Of a DNA stretch of 64,000 nt, positions 41,271 to 49,701 are shown in pieces. Position 1 is the first letter of the stretch; the number at the start of each line of letters is the position of its first letter. Where the stretch lies: positions 1 to 64,000 of the forward strand of contig CAZSZO010000006.1 in assembly GCA_964611125.1 (NCBI GenBank). The letters run 5' to 3'. This DNA is from JAEUIX01 sp964611125 (lineage in GTDB: Bacteria; Planctomycetota; Phycisphaerae; Phycisphaerales; UBA1924). The translations under genes were made by a program, and so were the position numbers. The notes under the pieces are model-generated. The model was not told the origin of the DNA and made no database searches. It saw only the letters and a program-made list of their open reading frames with translations.

Positions 41271-42626
41271 TTACGCGAACCCGACCGACGCGTAGAGCGC
41301 CTGGGCGGGAGCGTTGCCGTGCGTCACGGCCAGGTGCACGGCGTGGTGGCCCTGCTCGCGCAGGCGGCGCATCGCGCGCAGCAGCCCGGCCCGGCCCAGC
41401 CCCCGCCGCCGCCACGCCGGGTGGGTCATCGAGAACGCCACCATCGGTAGGCCGTCAAAGTGCGTGATGAGCGTCGCGGCGACCACGGCGTCGCCCTTCC
41501 TGATCAGCTCTGACGCGTACCCGTCGAAGGGGCCGTAGGCGCCAGCGAGGACGCGCGCGACCTCGGCGCGGGCGTCGTCGAGGGTTTCGCCTTCGTCATC
41601 GATGGTGCCGCGGTAGGCGTCGATCATGAGCTGCGCCAGCGCGGGGGCGTCATCGGCGGTGACGGGGCACGCTCCAAGGTCGTCTGGCGGTGGGGGCCGC
41701 TGGCCGGGTGGGAGCGGTTCGCGATCAAGTCGGGCGACCAGGCGCGGGCGGCGGCGGACCTGGGCGGGGCCGATGAGGGCCGCCATCCGGCCTGTGCGGC
41801 CGAGGTCGCGCCGGTGGGAGAAGAACAGCTCGCCGCCCGCAGCGGTGCAGTGCGGCAGCACCTCCACCTCGCTGACCCCGGCGCGGAGCAACTGGAGCCG
41901 CAGGGCGGCCTTGAGGTCGACGCGGCCCTTGCCGTGGGCTGAGGCCGGGTCAATCCACCAGACCGGCTCGCCGGGAAAGGCGCGGGCGAAGTGCTCGAGC
42001 ACCTCGGGGCCGACTTCAAAGTGCTCGGGGCCGATGCAGGGGCCGATGGCGGCGACAAGCCCGAGATCGAGGGGGTTGAACTCGCCGGGATTCTCCCGGG
42101 CGAGGGCGGTGAGCGCGCTGACGGCGCTGGCGACAACATCGGCGATGACGCCCCGCCACCCGGCGTGCACCGCCGCGACGAGCTTGCCGTCGGCCGAGGC
42201 GATGAGCACCGGCGCGCAGTCGGCGACGCGGATGAGCAGGATGCGGGCGGGGTCATCGGTGATGAGCGCGTCGGCCCGGGGGTCGGGAGTGGGGCCGGGT
42301 GTGGGTTGCGGGGTGCTCGGGTCCTGTCGGCGGACGGTGTGCGCTTCGGCGCCGTGCACCTGGTGCACCTGCACCACTTCGCGGCCTGGGCAGGCGAGGG
42401 CGTCGAGGGTGCGGGCGATGTTGCGGGCGATGTTGGCCGGGGGGTCGCGATCGGGCGCGGGGAGGTCGCCCGGGTTGCCGAAGTTCAGCGACGCGAAGAG
42501 CCCGCTGGAAGTCCCGCCCTGCCGCGTGGTGAACGCGTGCGGAACCCCCACCCGCGCCAGCACGCGGGAGCGGAGCAGCCCTGGCGGAGCGGGCGGGGGG
42601 CCAGGCGCAGGTCCGGGGGCGGTCAC
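41271..42626 (-). CDS. PgeF/YfiH-type multicopper-oxidase-like protein fused to a GNAT acetyltransferase
   Basis: A 451-residue two-domain protein. The N-terminal 300 or so residues are a PgeF/YlmD/YfiH domain, with FTTRQGGTSSGLFASLNFG, VQVHQVHGAE (His near 86), the metal/catalytic site RVADCAPVLIA (about 134-144) and AAVHAGWRG (about 151-159). Family members have been linked to peptidoglycan-precursor editing and purine nucleoside cleavage. From about residue 320 a GNAT N-acetyltransferase follows, with acetyl-CoA loop HPAWRRRGLGRAGLLRA (about 398-414) and AQALYASVGFA at the end. The start is GTG 42626, sharing GTGA with the stop of the upstream gene, so the two are translationally coupled. 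Confidence 0.82.
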   Translation of the reverse strand: MTAPGPAPGPPPAPPGLLRSRVLARVGVPHAFTTRQGGTSSGLFASLNFGNPGDLPAPDRDPPANIARNIARTLDALACPGREVVQVHQVHGAEAHTVRRQDPSTPQPTPGPTPDPRADALITDDPARILLIRVADCAPVLIASADGKLVAAVHAGWRGVIADVVASAVSALTALARENPGEFNPLDLGLVAAIGPCIGPEHFEVGPEVLEHFARAFPGEPVWWIDPASAHGKGRVDLKAALRLQLLRAGVSEVEVLPHCTAAGGELFFSHRRDLGRTGRMAALIGPAQVRRRPRLVARLDREPLPPGQRPPPPDDLGACPVTADDAPALAQLMIDAYRGTIDDEGETLDDARAEVARVLAGAYGPFDGYASELIRKGDAVVAATLITHFDGLPMVAFSMTHPAWRRRGLGRAGLLRAMRRLREQGHHAVHLAVTHGNAPAQALYASVGFA

Positions 42627-43933
42627 TTGGTGCTCGAGAGGGCTTTGTCGATCGCGCCGGCGACGGCGTCGAGGCTGGGCTGATCGCCGGAGGTGGCGAC
42701 GTGCACAGCCCGCCCATCGGGGCCGATGACGATGATCGTGGGCAGGTCGAGCACGCCCAGGCGACGCGCGACGCTGTCGGCGTCGAGCAGGACGGTGGCG
42801 GGCAGGCCGAGGGGGGCGAAGACGGCCTCGGCGTCGCCGTGCTCGTAGGTCGAGAGGGCCCAGGTGGTGATGTCGCGGTCCTTGAACCGCTCAAGAATGG
42901 GGCGGAGCCCCTTGAGCATGGCGACGCTGGGCTTTGACCAACTGGCCCAGAAGGCGAGCACGATGGTGCGGCCGCGGGCGTCGGAGAGCCGGCGCTGCTG
43001 ACCGGTGGGCGTGGCGAGGGAGAAATCGGGCGTGAGGGCGCCGACGGGCAGGAGCCCGCGCCCGCGCAGCGGCGTGCGGGCGGCGACCGGCGCGGGGGCG
43101 TACTCGATGCTCTGGTAGCCGACGGGGAGGGTCTTTTTGAACTCGTTGCGGTCGATCTCGCCGCCGGCCCGCACGCCGGCGAGCACGAGCGACACGATCC
43201 CCGCGCCAGAGGGAGTCTGCAGCAGGCGATCGATGCGGCGGGGCAGGTGGTCGGTCTGGGCGATGAACCACCAGGAGTCGGTCTCGATGGTGTCGATGGC
43301 GCTGGCGTCGAAGCGGATGACGTCGCACTGCACGCCGTCGACCAGGCGGCGGCCCTCCCACGAGAGCGTGACGGGGCCGGGCTCGAGGGCCGGGCGGGCG
43401 GCCATCTCCGGCCAGGCGACCAGCCACCACGCCAGGAAGCGGCCGCCGTCATCGAGCAGGCCCTCGGTGTCGGCGGGGAAGCCCTGCTTGAGCTCCAGGC
43501 GGTCGGACCGGGTCGACCAGACCTCCTCATCGTCGCCGACGATGCGGAACTCCGACCCTTCCATGGCGCCGGGCCAGTTGATGGCCCCGCCGATGGCCAG
43601 CGTCCACTCGTTGGGCTTCCCCGGGAGCGGGTTGCGGATGACCGCCCGCCCGCGCACCGACGGCTCCACCGCCACCGCGGCGCCGAAGGGCTGAGACTCG
43701 GCCACATAGACCAGCGACGGAGCGGCCCGCAGGGCTTCGTCAGCCCGCCGGATGACCTCGGCGGGGTCGGGCTTCAGGGCCGGAGCGGCGGCCGCCGGGG
43801 CCTGCGGGCGGGCGGATGGCGCCGCATCCTGGGGCCGGGCAGGCGTGGTGGGTGTGGCGGTGGTGGTGGGGGAGGGGGCCGGGGCGGGCGCGAGGAGCGC
43901 AAGCAGGCCGGCGACGAACGTGGCGGTGATCAC
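42623..43933 (-). CDS. Exported thioredoxin-fold (TlpA-like) protein lacking the CxxC cysteines
   Basis: A 436-residue protein with an N-terminal hydrophobic export signal (VITATFVAGLLALLAPAPAP), an Ala/Pro/Thr-rich linker, a DUF2092-like lipoprotein-carrier-type beta domain (about 60-290) and a C-terminal TlpA/redoxin fold starting near VGALTPDFSLATPTGQ. The redox motif that should read WCxxC is WASWSKPS (about 328-335): both cysteines are serine, so disulfide chemistry is unlikely. Start taken at GTG 43933, 5 nt after TAGCAT; an in-frame TTG at 43948 is possible. It overlaps the PgeF-GNAT gene by 4 nt. Confidence 0.75.
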   Translation of the reverse strand: MITATFVAGLLALLAPAPAPSPTTTATPTTPARPQDAAPSARPQAPAAAAPALKPDPAEVIRRADEALRAAPSLVYVAESQPFGAAVAVEPSVRGRAVIRNPLPGKPNEWTLAIGGAINWPGAMEGSEFRIVGDDEEVWSTRSDRLELKQGFPADTEGLLDDGGRFLAWWLVAWPEMAARPALEPGPVTLSWEGRRLVDGVQCDVIRFDASAIDTIETDSWWFIAQTDHLPRRIDRLLQTPSGAGIVSLVLAGVRAGGEIDRNEFKKTLPVGYQSIEYAPAPVAARTPLRGRGLLPVGALTPDFSLATPTGQQRRLSDARGRTIVLAFWASWSKPSVAMLKGLRPILERFKDRDITTWALSTYEHGDAEAVFAPLGLPATVLLDADSVARRLGVLDLPTIIVIGPDGRAVHVATSGDQPSLDAVAGAIDKALSSTK

Positions 43934-43938
43934 ACCGA

Positions 43939-43944
43939 ATGCTA
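43939..43944 (-). promoter_or_regulatory. -10 element TAGCAT for the thioredoxin-fold/PgeF-GNAT operon (leaderless)
   Basis: TAGCAT on the minus strand ends 5 nt before GTG 43933, at the short end of the spacing seen in the window. Confidence 0.4.
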
Positions 43945-43993
43945 TCAAGGCAGGCGAAGGAATCGATCACCTCCTGCCAATCTGGCGCCGGCG

Positions 43994-45241
43994 TCAGTCA
44001 GCACATCGCTCGAAGTACGCGACGATGAAGTCGCTGAGGTCATCGGGATCGATGACTCCGTCGTGATTGAAATCGATCCGGGCGCTCTCGCCCGGCGAGA
44101 AATAGGCGTCGACGAAGTCGGCCAGGTCATCGGGGTTCAGGACCCCGTCGAGGTTGAAGTCGGCCGGGCAGTCTGCGGCGCGCACGGCGGCCTGCGCCGC
44201 GTCGCGGAGCAGGTACAGCAGCGGCTGGACGTTGCCGGAGGCCGAAAGGTCGGTGGCGAAGACACCCACAAGGCGGTCGTCGAAATCGATCCACGAACTG
44301 AAGCCGCGGGCCCCCGCGGCGATGGCCCCGAGCAGCTCACCGTTCGGCCCCCGCTGGTCGAGCCATATGCCCACGCCGTAATCGGCGTTCTCGCTGAGGA
44401 TCGGGCTGTTGTTGACGGGGATGTTGGTCGCGGTCTGGCGGGTGAGCAGTGTGCGCACGGCGGCCTCGGAGAGAACGCGGGTTCCTTGGTGCACGCCGCC
44501 ACGGCGCAGCATCTCCATGAATCGGCCGAACTCATCGCCGGTGCTCTCGGCGCCCCCGGCGATGCGGGGGTTCTGGGGACTGGAGAGGGTGTATCGGGTC
44601 TGAGTGAAGCCCAGCGGGCCGGCGATGCGCTGCTGGAACATCGTGTTCCACGGGGCCCCCCCGGCGACCTCCGCCGCGGCGCCCGCGGCGTGCATGGAGA
44701 CCCCGCCGTAGGAGAACACCATTCCGGGGGAGAAACGGAGCGGCGCCTGGGCGATCTGCGCAGCGGCCTGGCGCAGCGTGATCGATTCGTCGCCCACGGC
44801 GGTCGAGTTGCCGAACATCCCGGCGGTGTGCGAGAAGCACTGAGCGATGGTGATGACCGACTTGGCCCCCGTGTACTCAGGGAGATACTGGCTCAGGCGG
44901 GTCTGAAGCGTGAAGGGGTTGGGGCTGGAGTCGACCAGCGACATGATCAGGGCGCCGGAGAGGGTCTTGGTCGCCGAGTCGGCGTTGGCGAGACGGCCGG
45001 TCGACCAGGCGCCGAACGAGCGGTGGTAGACCTCGACGCCGTCGCGCAGCAGGATGAGCTCGAAGCCGGGAACGGGGGTGTCGACGTTCTGACCAATCAC
45101 GGCGCCCTCCGCCAGCGCCGTCACGACTGAAAAGTCGGGCGTCGCCGATTGCGCGTGAACGCCGGCCGATGGGACCGCCGCACCAGCAGAGGCGACGAGG
45201 GCGAACACGCGGACTCCGCTCGGGAGGGACGGGCGCGGCAT
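43994..45241 (-). CDS. Secreted serine hydrolase (class C beta-lactamase/esterase fold) with dockerin-like tail
   Basis: A 415-residue exported protein; signal peptide about residues 1-31. The beta-lactamase-related fold is shown by SATKTLSGALIMSLVDS (nucleophile Ser in SxxK, about 88-91), IAQCFSHTAGM and FSYGGVSMHAAGAAAEV (about 173; the usual YxN is YGG). Family members include esterases, D-amino-acid peptidases and beta-lactamases, and the substrate cannot be told here. Two dockerin-type loops end the chain (DFNLDGVLNPDDL and DFNHDGVIDPDDL). A GGAGA sequence precedes the ATG. Confidence 0.8.
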   Translation of the reverse strand: MPRPSLPSGVRVFALVASAGAAVPSAGVHAQSATPDFSVVTALAEGAVIGQNVDTPVPGFELILLRDGVEVYHRSFGAWSTGRLANADSATKTLSGALIMSLVDSSPNPFTLQTRLSQYLPEYTGAKSVITIAQCFSHTAGMFGNSTAVGDESITLRQAAAQIAQAPLRFSPGMVFSYGGVSMHAAGAAAEVAGGAPWNTMFQQRIAGPLGFTQTRYTLSSPQNPRIAGGAESTGDEFGRFMEMLRRGGVHQGTRVLSEAAVRTLLTRQTATNIPVNNSPILSENADYGVGIWLDQRGPNGELLGAIAAGARGFSSWIDFDDRLVGVFATDLSASGNVQPLLYLLRDAAQAAVRAADCPADFNLDGVLNPDDLADFVDAYFSPGESARIDFNHDGVIDPDDLSDFIVAYFERCAD

Positions 45242-45455
45242 GGGGCGTCTCCGGTCGATTTGGGGAGGGGGCTGGGCGAAGCGAAGGCAACCAGCGGGAA
45301 CGGCCCAGACTCAACGACGGGCTGGCGGCGATATTGCCGGCGCCGATGGAAAACTCGGCCGGATGGGCCCGCGAAGCTGGTCGAGCGACAACGCCCGGCC
45401 GGGGCCGGGCGCTGGTCGCGCGCGAGATCGTGCGGGGGTTGTGGCGTTGGCCAGG

Positions 45456-46796
45456 TCAGCAGGCCTGGCTGAAGAACGCCGTGATGAAATCGCTCAGGTC
45501 GTCGGGGTCCACGGCGTGGTCGCCGTTGAGGTCGGCCTGGGGGCAGGGCGGCGATGCGAAGTAGCACTCGATGTAGGTGGCCAGGTCGTCAGGGTCGATC
45601 CGGCCGCTGCTGTCGAAGTCGGCGAGGCAGACCGAGACGGCCCACGCCTCCTCGCCGCTGACGCCGGCCTCGGCGCCGAAGAGGACGAGGTTGCCGATGA
45701 AGCCGCCGCGGGCGAAGGTCTCGTTGAGCAGGCTGCCGGCGGCGCCGGGGGCGATATCGGTGAGCAGTCGGGCGGGGCGAGCCCCGTCGGTGACGTAGAG
45801 CTCGCGCCCGAATGCGGGGGTCTCGCCAGTGAAGAGGACACGATCGCCGACGGCGGTGACGCGCTGGATATTGGGGTCTGACGGGCCGGGATACAGATCG
45901 CTCAGTCGGAAGGCCTGATCGAGCCCGCCGTCATAGGACCAGAGCTCGAAGCCGGTCGATTCCTCGTACCGGGTGAAGACCGCCCGCGCGCCCAGCGCGG
46001 CGACTGTCGTCTGGGGCAATGAGCTGAACCCGTTGGGCCGGCGGATCGGGGAGAGCACGCTGCGGGTGGTGTCGCCCAGGAGCAGCAGCAGGCGGTCGTT
46101 GGTGAGGTCGCGCAGGAAGCAGGCTTCGCCGGAGGCCCCGGACCCGCCCGAGAGCCCCGTGCCGATCTGCCGGATGGCGCCGGTGGCCAGATCGACGGCC
46201 CGGAGGGTGTCGACGCTGGCGGAGGTGGAGCGCGAACGCAGGAAGAGATGGGTGCTCGTCGCGCCCAGGAACGCCGCGAGGGGCGGGAGGGAGGAAACCT
46301 GCGTGACGGTGTCGGCGGGGCCTTCGATGCGCAGGAGGTTGGCGGCCGAGATGCCCAGCTCGAGGAAGTACACAGCCGAGCCTGTGGCGAGGAACTGGCG
46401 ATCGGTGATGCCCGCGGCGTCGCGGAGCGAGCGTGTCCCGGCGGCGGTTCCGTCGGTGCGGTAGAGGCGGTAGTTGGACGTCGGGAAGCCAACAGCGGTG
46501 AAGTAGGCCACGCCGCCACGGCTTGCGAGCCCGCCGCGAAGGGTGAAGCCGCTCGTCCCCGTCACGAGCTGGGTCCCCGGGCCGGAGCCATCGGTGATGT
46601 AGAGGCCGGAGACGGCGGGATCGCCCAGCGAGCCTCCGAAGACGACGCGGCCGTCAGCGAGCTGGGCGAAGGCCGGGGCGCGGGAGGGCGTCGCCACCCG
46701 CACGGGCGAGATGACCGACGAGCCGGCGGGCGTGCCAGGGTTGTGCCCGCCGGGGTGCCGTCGGTGGCGAGTAGCGGGGCCGTGCAGGGGCCGCAA
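45456..46796 (-). CDS. C-terminal part of a frameshifted secreted TDGT-repeat protein with dockerin-like tail
   Basis: This frame carries a repeat-type beta structure with TDGT/AGT units (YITDGSGPGTQLV, LYRTDGTAAGTRSL, ELYVTDGARPARLL), as in ELWxTDGTxAGT-repeat surface proteins, and two dockerin-type loops at the end (DFDSSGRIDPDDL, DLNGDHAVDPDDL). Its first 20 or so residues are not protein-like and there is no signal peptide. The missing start lies in another frame in the gene part at 46562-47305. Meaningful sequence in this frame begins about 46745. Either the locus is a recent pseudogene or the sequence has a one-base error. Confidence 0.6.
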   Translation of the reverse strand: MRPLHGPATRHRRHPGGHNPGTPAGSSVISPVRVATPSRAPAFAQLADGRVVFGGSLGDPAVSGLYITDGSGPGTQLVTGTSGFTLRGGLASRGGVAYFTAVGFPTSNYRLYRTDGTAAGTRSLRDAAGITDRQFLATGSAVYFLELGISAANLLRIEGPADTVTQVSSLPPLAAFLGATSTHLFLRSRSTSASVDTLRAVDLATGAIRQIGTGLSGGSGASGEACFLRDLTNDRLLLLLGDTTRSVLSPIRRPNGFSSLPQTTVAALGARAVFTRYEESTGFELWSYDGGLDQAFRLSDLYPGPSDPNIQRVTAVGDRVLFTGETPAFGRELYVTDGARPARLLTDIAPGAAGSLLNETFARGGFIGNLVLFGAEAGVSGEEAWAVSVCLADFDSSGRIDPDDLATYIECYFASPPCPQADLNGDHAVDPDDLSDFITAFFSQAC

Positions 46797-47305
46797 CTGG
46801 TCAGCGAGATGAGCACCACGGCCCGGCCCTCATCGAGCGGGGCCAGATACGCGGCTCTGATGGCGCCGTTGACCGTCTGCAGCAGGTCGCGCTCGCCTGT
46901 GGCCAGATCGACCGACCAGAGCTGGTCGGCGCGGGAGGTCGAGCCGGAAACGACCAGCGCCCGACCGTTCACGACGCCGTACATCACCGGGGTGACGGTG
47001 GCGTCGGAGAGCACGGCGAGCAGGCGAGCGCCTGAGCCGTCCAGCCCGCTGGTGAAGAGCGCGAAATCCTCCAGGCCGACATTCGCCAGGAAGACGACGC
47101 CGTCGCCGCCAGCGAAGAAGTTCGTCGGCGCGGCCGACCGGGGAGCGCCCGCAGAGCCGCCGCCCGGGAAATCTCCGAGTCGGACGGGCATCTGGGCCGC
47201 CGCCGGGCGGCACGTGAGTGCGAGCAGGACCGAGAGCGCGGCGACCAAGATGCTGCCAGCGCGCCGGAGCGAACCGGCGCCACGGATGGGACGTTGGGCG
47301 AGCAT
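46562..47305 (-). CDS. N-terminal part of the same frameshifted secreted TDGT-repeat protein
   Basis: Signal peptide (about residues 1-37; AGSILVAALSVLLALTCRPA), then beta-type sequence (FFAGGDGVVFLANVGLEDFA, SRADQLWSVDLATGERDLL) leading to LLATDGTPAGTTL. After this, near position 46735-46760, the frame turns into Arg/Ser/Pro-rich nonsense while the repeat pattern resumes in the frame of the downstream part. Joined, the two would encode about 600 residues. A Shine-Dalgarno-like GGAGATC precedes the ATG. Confidence 0.6.
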   Translation of the reverse strand: MLAQRPIRGAGSLRRAGSILVAALSVLLALTCRPAAAQMPVRLGDFPGGGSAGAPRSAAPTNFFAGGDGVVFLANVGLEDFALFTSGLDGSGARLLAVLSDATVTPVMYGVVNGRALVVSGSTSRADQLWSVDLATGERDLLQTVNGAIRAAYLAPLDEGRAVVLISLTSCGPCTAPLLATDGTPAGTTLARPPARRSSRPCGWRRPPAPRPSPSSLTAASSSEARWAIPPSPASTSPMAPARGPSS

Positions 47306-47404
47306 GACGGATCTCCTGCCCCGGCTCCCGGGCGAGATCCCGAAGAGCCGGCGGACAAGAAGGAGTCGTTGCTCGCCGCCCGCCTGTGAGCGGAGACCGG
47401 AATC

Positions 47405-49372
47405 TCAGACCACCTGCAGCAGCTTCATCGTCTCCTGCACGATGTCCTTGGCGGAGATGCCGCACATGGTGAGGAGCTCGTCGGGGGTGCGGGCGCTCTT
47501 GGGGATGCGCCGCACGTGCATCTGCCGGAGGGTGAAGGCGTCGCCGCTGTTGGTGAGGGCGTCGGCCACCGCCGCGCCCACGCCGCCGCCGTAGTTGTCC
47601 TCGATGGTGATGATCTGGCCGTTGTTCTGGTTGGCGATGTCGAGGAGGGCGTCGGTGTCGAAGGGGAGCGAGTAGAGGTCGACCAGCGTGGCGGAGATCC
47701 CGGCCTTGTCGAGCTGGTCGAGGGCCTTGTTGGCCTCGTGCACCATGTAGCCCGCGGCGCACAGCAGCACATCGCGACCTTCGGAGAGCACCTCGAAGCC
47801 GCCCAGGTTGAAGGCGGTCTGATCGGAGTAGATGAACTCGGTATCGGGGCGGAGCGTCCGCATGTAACAGACCCCCTCGTACTCGGCCATCGCGTGGGTG
47901 AGCGCGTACGCGGCGTAGGCGTCGGCGGGTTGCAGGACATAGCAGGCCGGGTTTCCGCGGTGATCGCGGACGGTCGTCCACGAGCGGAACCACGAGACGT
48001 CAGGGAGGCTCATCTGGCTGGGGCCGTCGGCGGCCAGGGTGATGCCGGCGTGGCTGCCGATGATCTTGAGGTTGGCCCCGCTGTTGATGGCCATCTCGAT
48101 CTGGTCGTAGCCGCGGGTCACGAACTTGGCGAAGGTCGAACAGAAGGGGATCTTGCCGCCCGCGGAAAGGCCCGCGGCCATGCTGTACATGTTCTGCTCA
48201 GCGATCTTGCACTCGAGGAAGCGCGGGGCCAGCGCGGCGTCCTTCTTGAAGATGTCGGCGAAGGTCGAGTTGCTCACGTCGGCGTCGAGGACCACGACGC
48301 GGTCGTTGCTCTGGCCCAGCGCCCGCAGCGCGATGCCGTAGGCCCGGCGGGTGGCCATCTTGCCCGTCTGCATGCTCGACTCCATGTCGAGCTTCTTGAC
48401 GAACGCCGAGAGCGGGACCATGTCGACCGACTTGGCCTCCTTGGGCTTCCACTCCGCGGGGGGCTGGATCTCGAAGGCGTCGGAGGAGACCAGCGAGCTG
48501 GTCAGTTCGACGCGGCGCTCGTCGAGCTCGCCCAGGGCCTTGGCCAGCTGGTCGCCCGCGGCGGGCTTGCCGTGCCAGCCGTTGCCATGGAGGATCTGGG
48601 CGCCCCAACCCTTCACCGTGCGGGCCACAACGGCCATGGGGGTGGCGGGTGAGGCGGACTGGCCGCAGAACTTCTCGAAAGCGGCCTTGATCTGCTTGGG
48701 GTCGTGCCCGTCGATCTCCTCGACGGTGAAGCCGTAGGCCTCGAGCTTGGCCTTGAGCCGCTTGGGCGACTGCTGCTCGCTGACGCGGTCGGCCTGGCCG
48801 AAGCCGTTGCAGTTGAAGATGGGCAGGACGTTGTTGAGCTTGCGATCAACCAGATAGTCAAGGGCCTCGGAGATCTGCCCCTCGCGGGCTTCGCCGTCGC
48901 CGATGATGCAGAAGATCCGCTTGTCGAGTCCGTCGAGGCGGGCCGACTCGGCCAGCCCGGCGGCGACCGACAACCCCTGGCCCAGCGAGCCGGTGGCGGC
49001 ATCAAAGAAGGGGAAACCCTCGACCGGATTGGGGTGGCCCTCGATCTCGCTGGCGCCGTCGCGCAGCTTCATCGCATCCTCAACGGTCATCTTGCGGCGG
49101 TTTTCCGGGTCCTTGCCGATGGCGACGCCCAGTTTGGCGCACGCGGCGTAGATGATCGGCGCCGCGTGGCCTTCGGAGAGGACCAGGCGGTCGGAGGTGG
49201 GGTAATCAGGGTAATCGGGGGACCAGCGCATGGTGTTGAACATCAGCACCGTGACCAGGTGGCCGAGGCTCATGGCGGTGCTGGGGTGGCCGCTGCCCGC
49301 GGCGGCGCACATCTCCAGCGAGAGTCGGTCCAGCTCAATGGCCTGTGCATGAACGGCGGCTTCGAATGACAT
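47405..49372 (-). CDS. tkt: Transketolase
   Basis: A 655-residue cytoplasmic ThDP enzyme exchanging two-carbon units in the pentose phosphate pathway. The N-terminal ThDP domain has SGHPSTAMSLGHLVTVLMFN (about 23-42), ATGSLGQGLSVAAGLAES and the ThDP motif GDGEAREGQISEALDYL (about 152-168), then NCNGFGQAD. The pyrimidine domain has the catalytic glutamate in KIAEQNMYSMAAGLS (about 400), and DLYSLPFD and GGVGAAVADAL occur in the C-terminal domain. Length is normal. ATG 49372 is used because AAAGGA lies 8-10 nt upstream and MSFEAAVHAQAIELDRLSLE starts the usual first helix. Confidence 0.92.
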   Translation of the reverse strand: MSFEAAVHAQAIELDRLSLEMCAAAGSGHPSTAMSLGHLVTVLMFNTMRWSPDYPDYPTSDRLVLSEGHAAPIIYAACAKLGVAIGKDPENRRKMTVEDAMKLRDGASEIEGHPNPVEGFPFFDAATGSLGQGLSVAAGLAESARLDGLDKRIFCIIGDGEAREGQISEALDYLVDRKLNNVLPIFNCNGFGQADRVSEQQSPKRLKAKLEAYGFTVEEIDGHDPKQIKAAFEKFCGQSASPATPMAVVARTVKGWGAQILHGNGWHGKPAAGDQLAKALGELDERRVELTSSLVSSDAFEIQPPAEWKPKEAKSVDMVPLSAFVKKLDMESSMQTGKMATRRAYGIALRALGQSNDRVVVLDADVSNSTFADIFKKDAALAPRFLECKIAEQNMYSMAAGLSAGGKIPFCSTFAKFVTRGYDQIEMAINSGANLKIIGSHAGITLAADGPSQMSLPDVSWFRSWTTVRDHRGNPACYVLQPADAYAAYALTHAMAEYEGVCYMRTLRPDTEFIYSDQTAFNLGGFEVLSEGRDVLLCAAGYMVHEANKALDQLDKAGISATLVDLYSLPFDTDALLDIANQNNGQIITIEDNYGGGVGAAVADALTNSGDAFTLRQMHVRRIPKSARTPDELLTMCGISAKDIVQETMKLLQVV

Positions 49373-49618
49373 GGGCTGGTTCCTTTGTAACGGGCGCATG
49401 GGGCCCAGGCAGGATGGACGAACTGAGAACGACCGCAAGCCCCGCGGCGCAAAAGCACCACAAGGCCGCTGGCACGCGGCTTGCCGGACGAACCGGCGGA
49501 GAGGGAGTATCGCCCCCCCAACTGCGTTTGGCAAGAGAGGGGGACGGGGGATTTCGTGAGGGGCATGTGGGGGGAAGTGCGATGTTGCGCGCGCATCAGC
49601 GGTTCGGGATTCGTTTTG

Positions 49619-49627
49619 TTGTCCACA
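49619..49627 (+). promoter_or_regulatory. DnaA-box-like site TTGTCCACA upstream of dnaN
   Basis: Matches the DnaA box form TTGTCCACA used in high-GC bacteria (one base from TTATCCACA). It lies about 60 bp before the dnaN -10. Only one copy is found here, which suggests regulation of dnaN rather than an origin. Confidence 0.4.
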
Positions 49628-49687
49628 CGCGGGTCACAACCGGCCGATCGTCTGCGGCCAGCCCGCGATCCCTCTGGGCGGCTCGGT

Positions 49688-49693
49688 TATGAT
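49688..49693 (+). promoter_or_regulatory. -10 element TATGAT for dnaN (leaderless)
   Basis: TATGAT ends 8 nt before ATG 49702. Confidence 0.5.
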
Positions 49694-49701
49694 CGACGAC
49701 C

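Larger units (their letters stand above)
49373..49701. other. Divergent regulatory region between transketolase and dnaN
   Basis: 329 bp with no supported gene. It holds a DnaA-box-like TTGTCCACA (49619-49627) and the dnaN -10 TATGAT (49688-49693). No AT-rich unwinding element is seen, so it is not obviously a replication origin. Confidence 0.4.

Noticed and set aside
39766..41415. A 549-codon minus-strand frame over the M16 gene.
   Set aside because: Antisense to a peptidase with intact HxxEH; composition is His/Arg/Gly-rich and meaningless.
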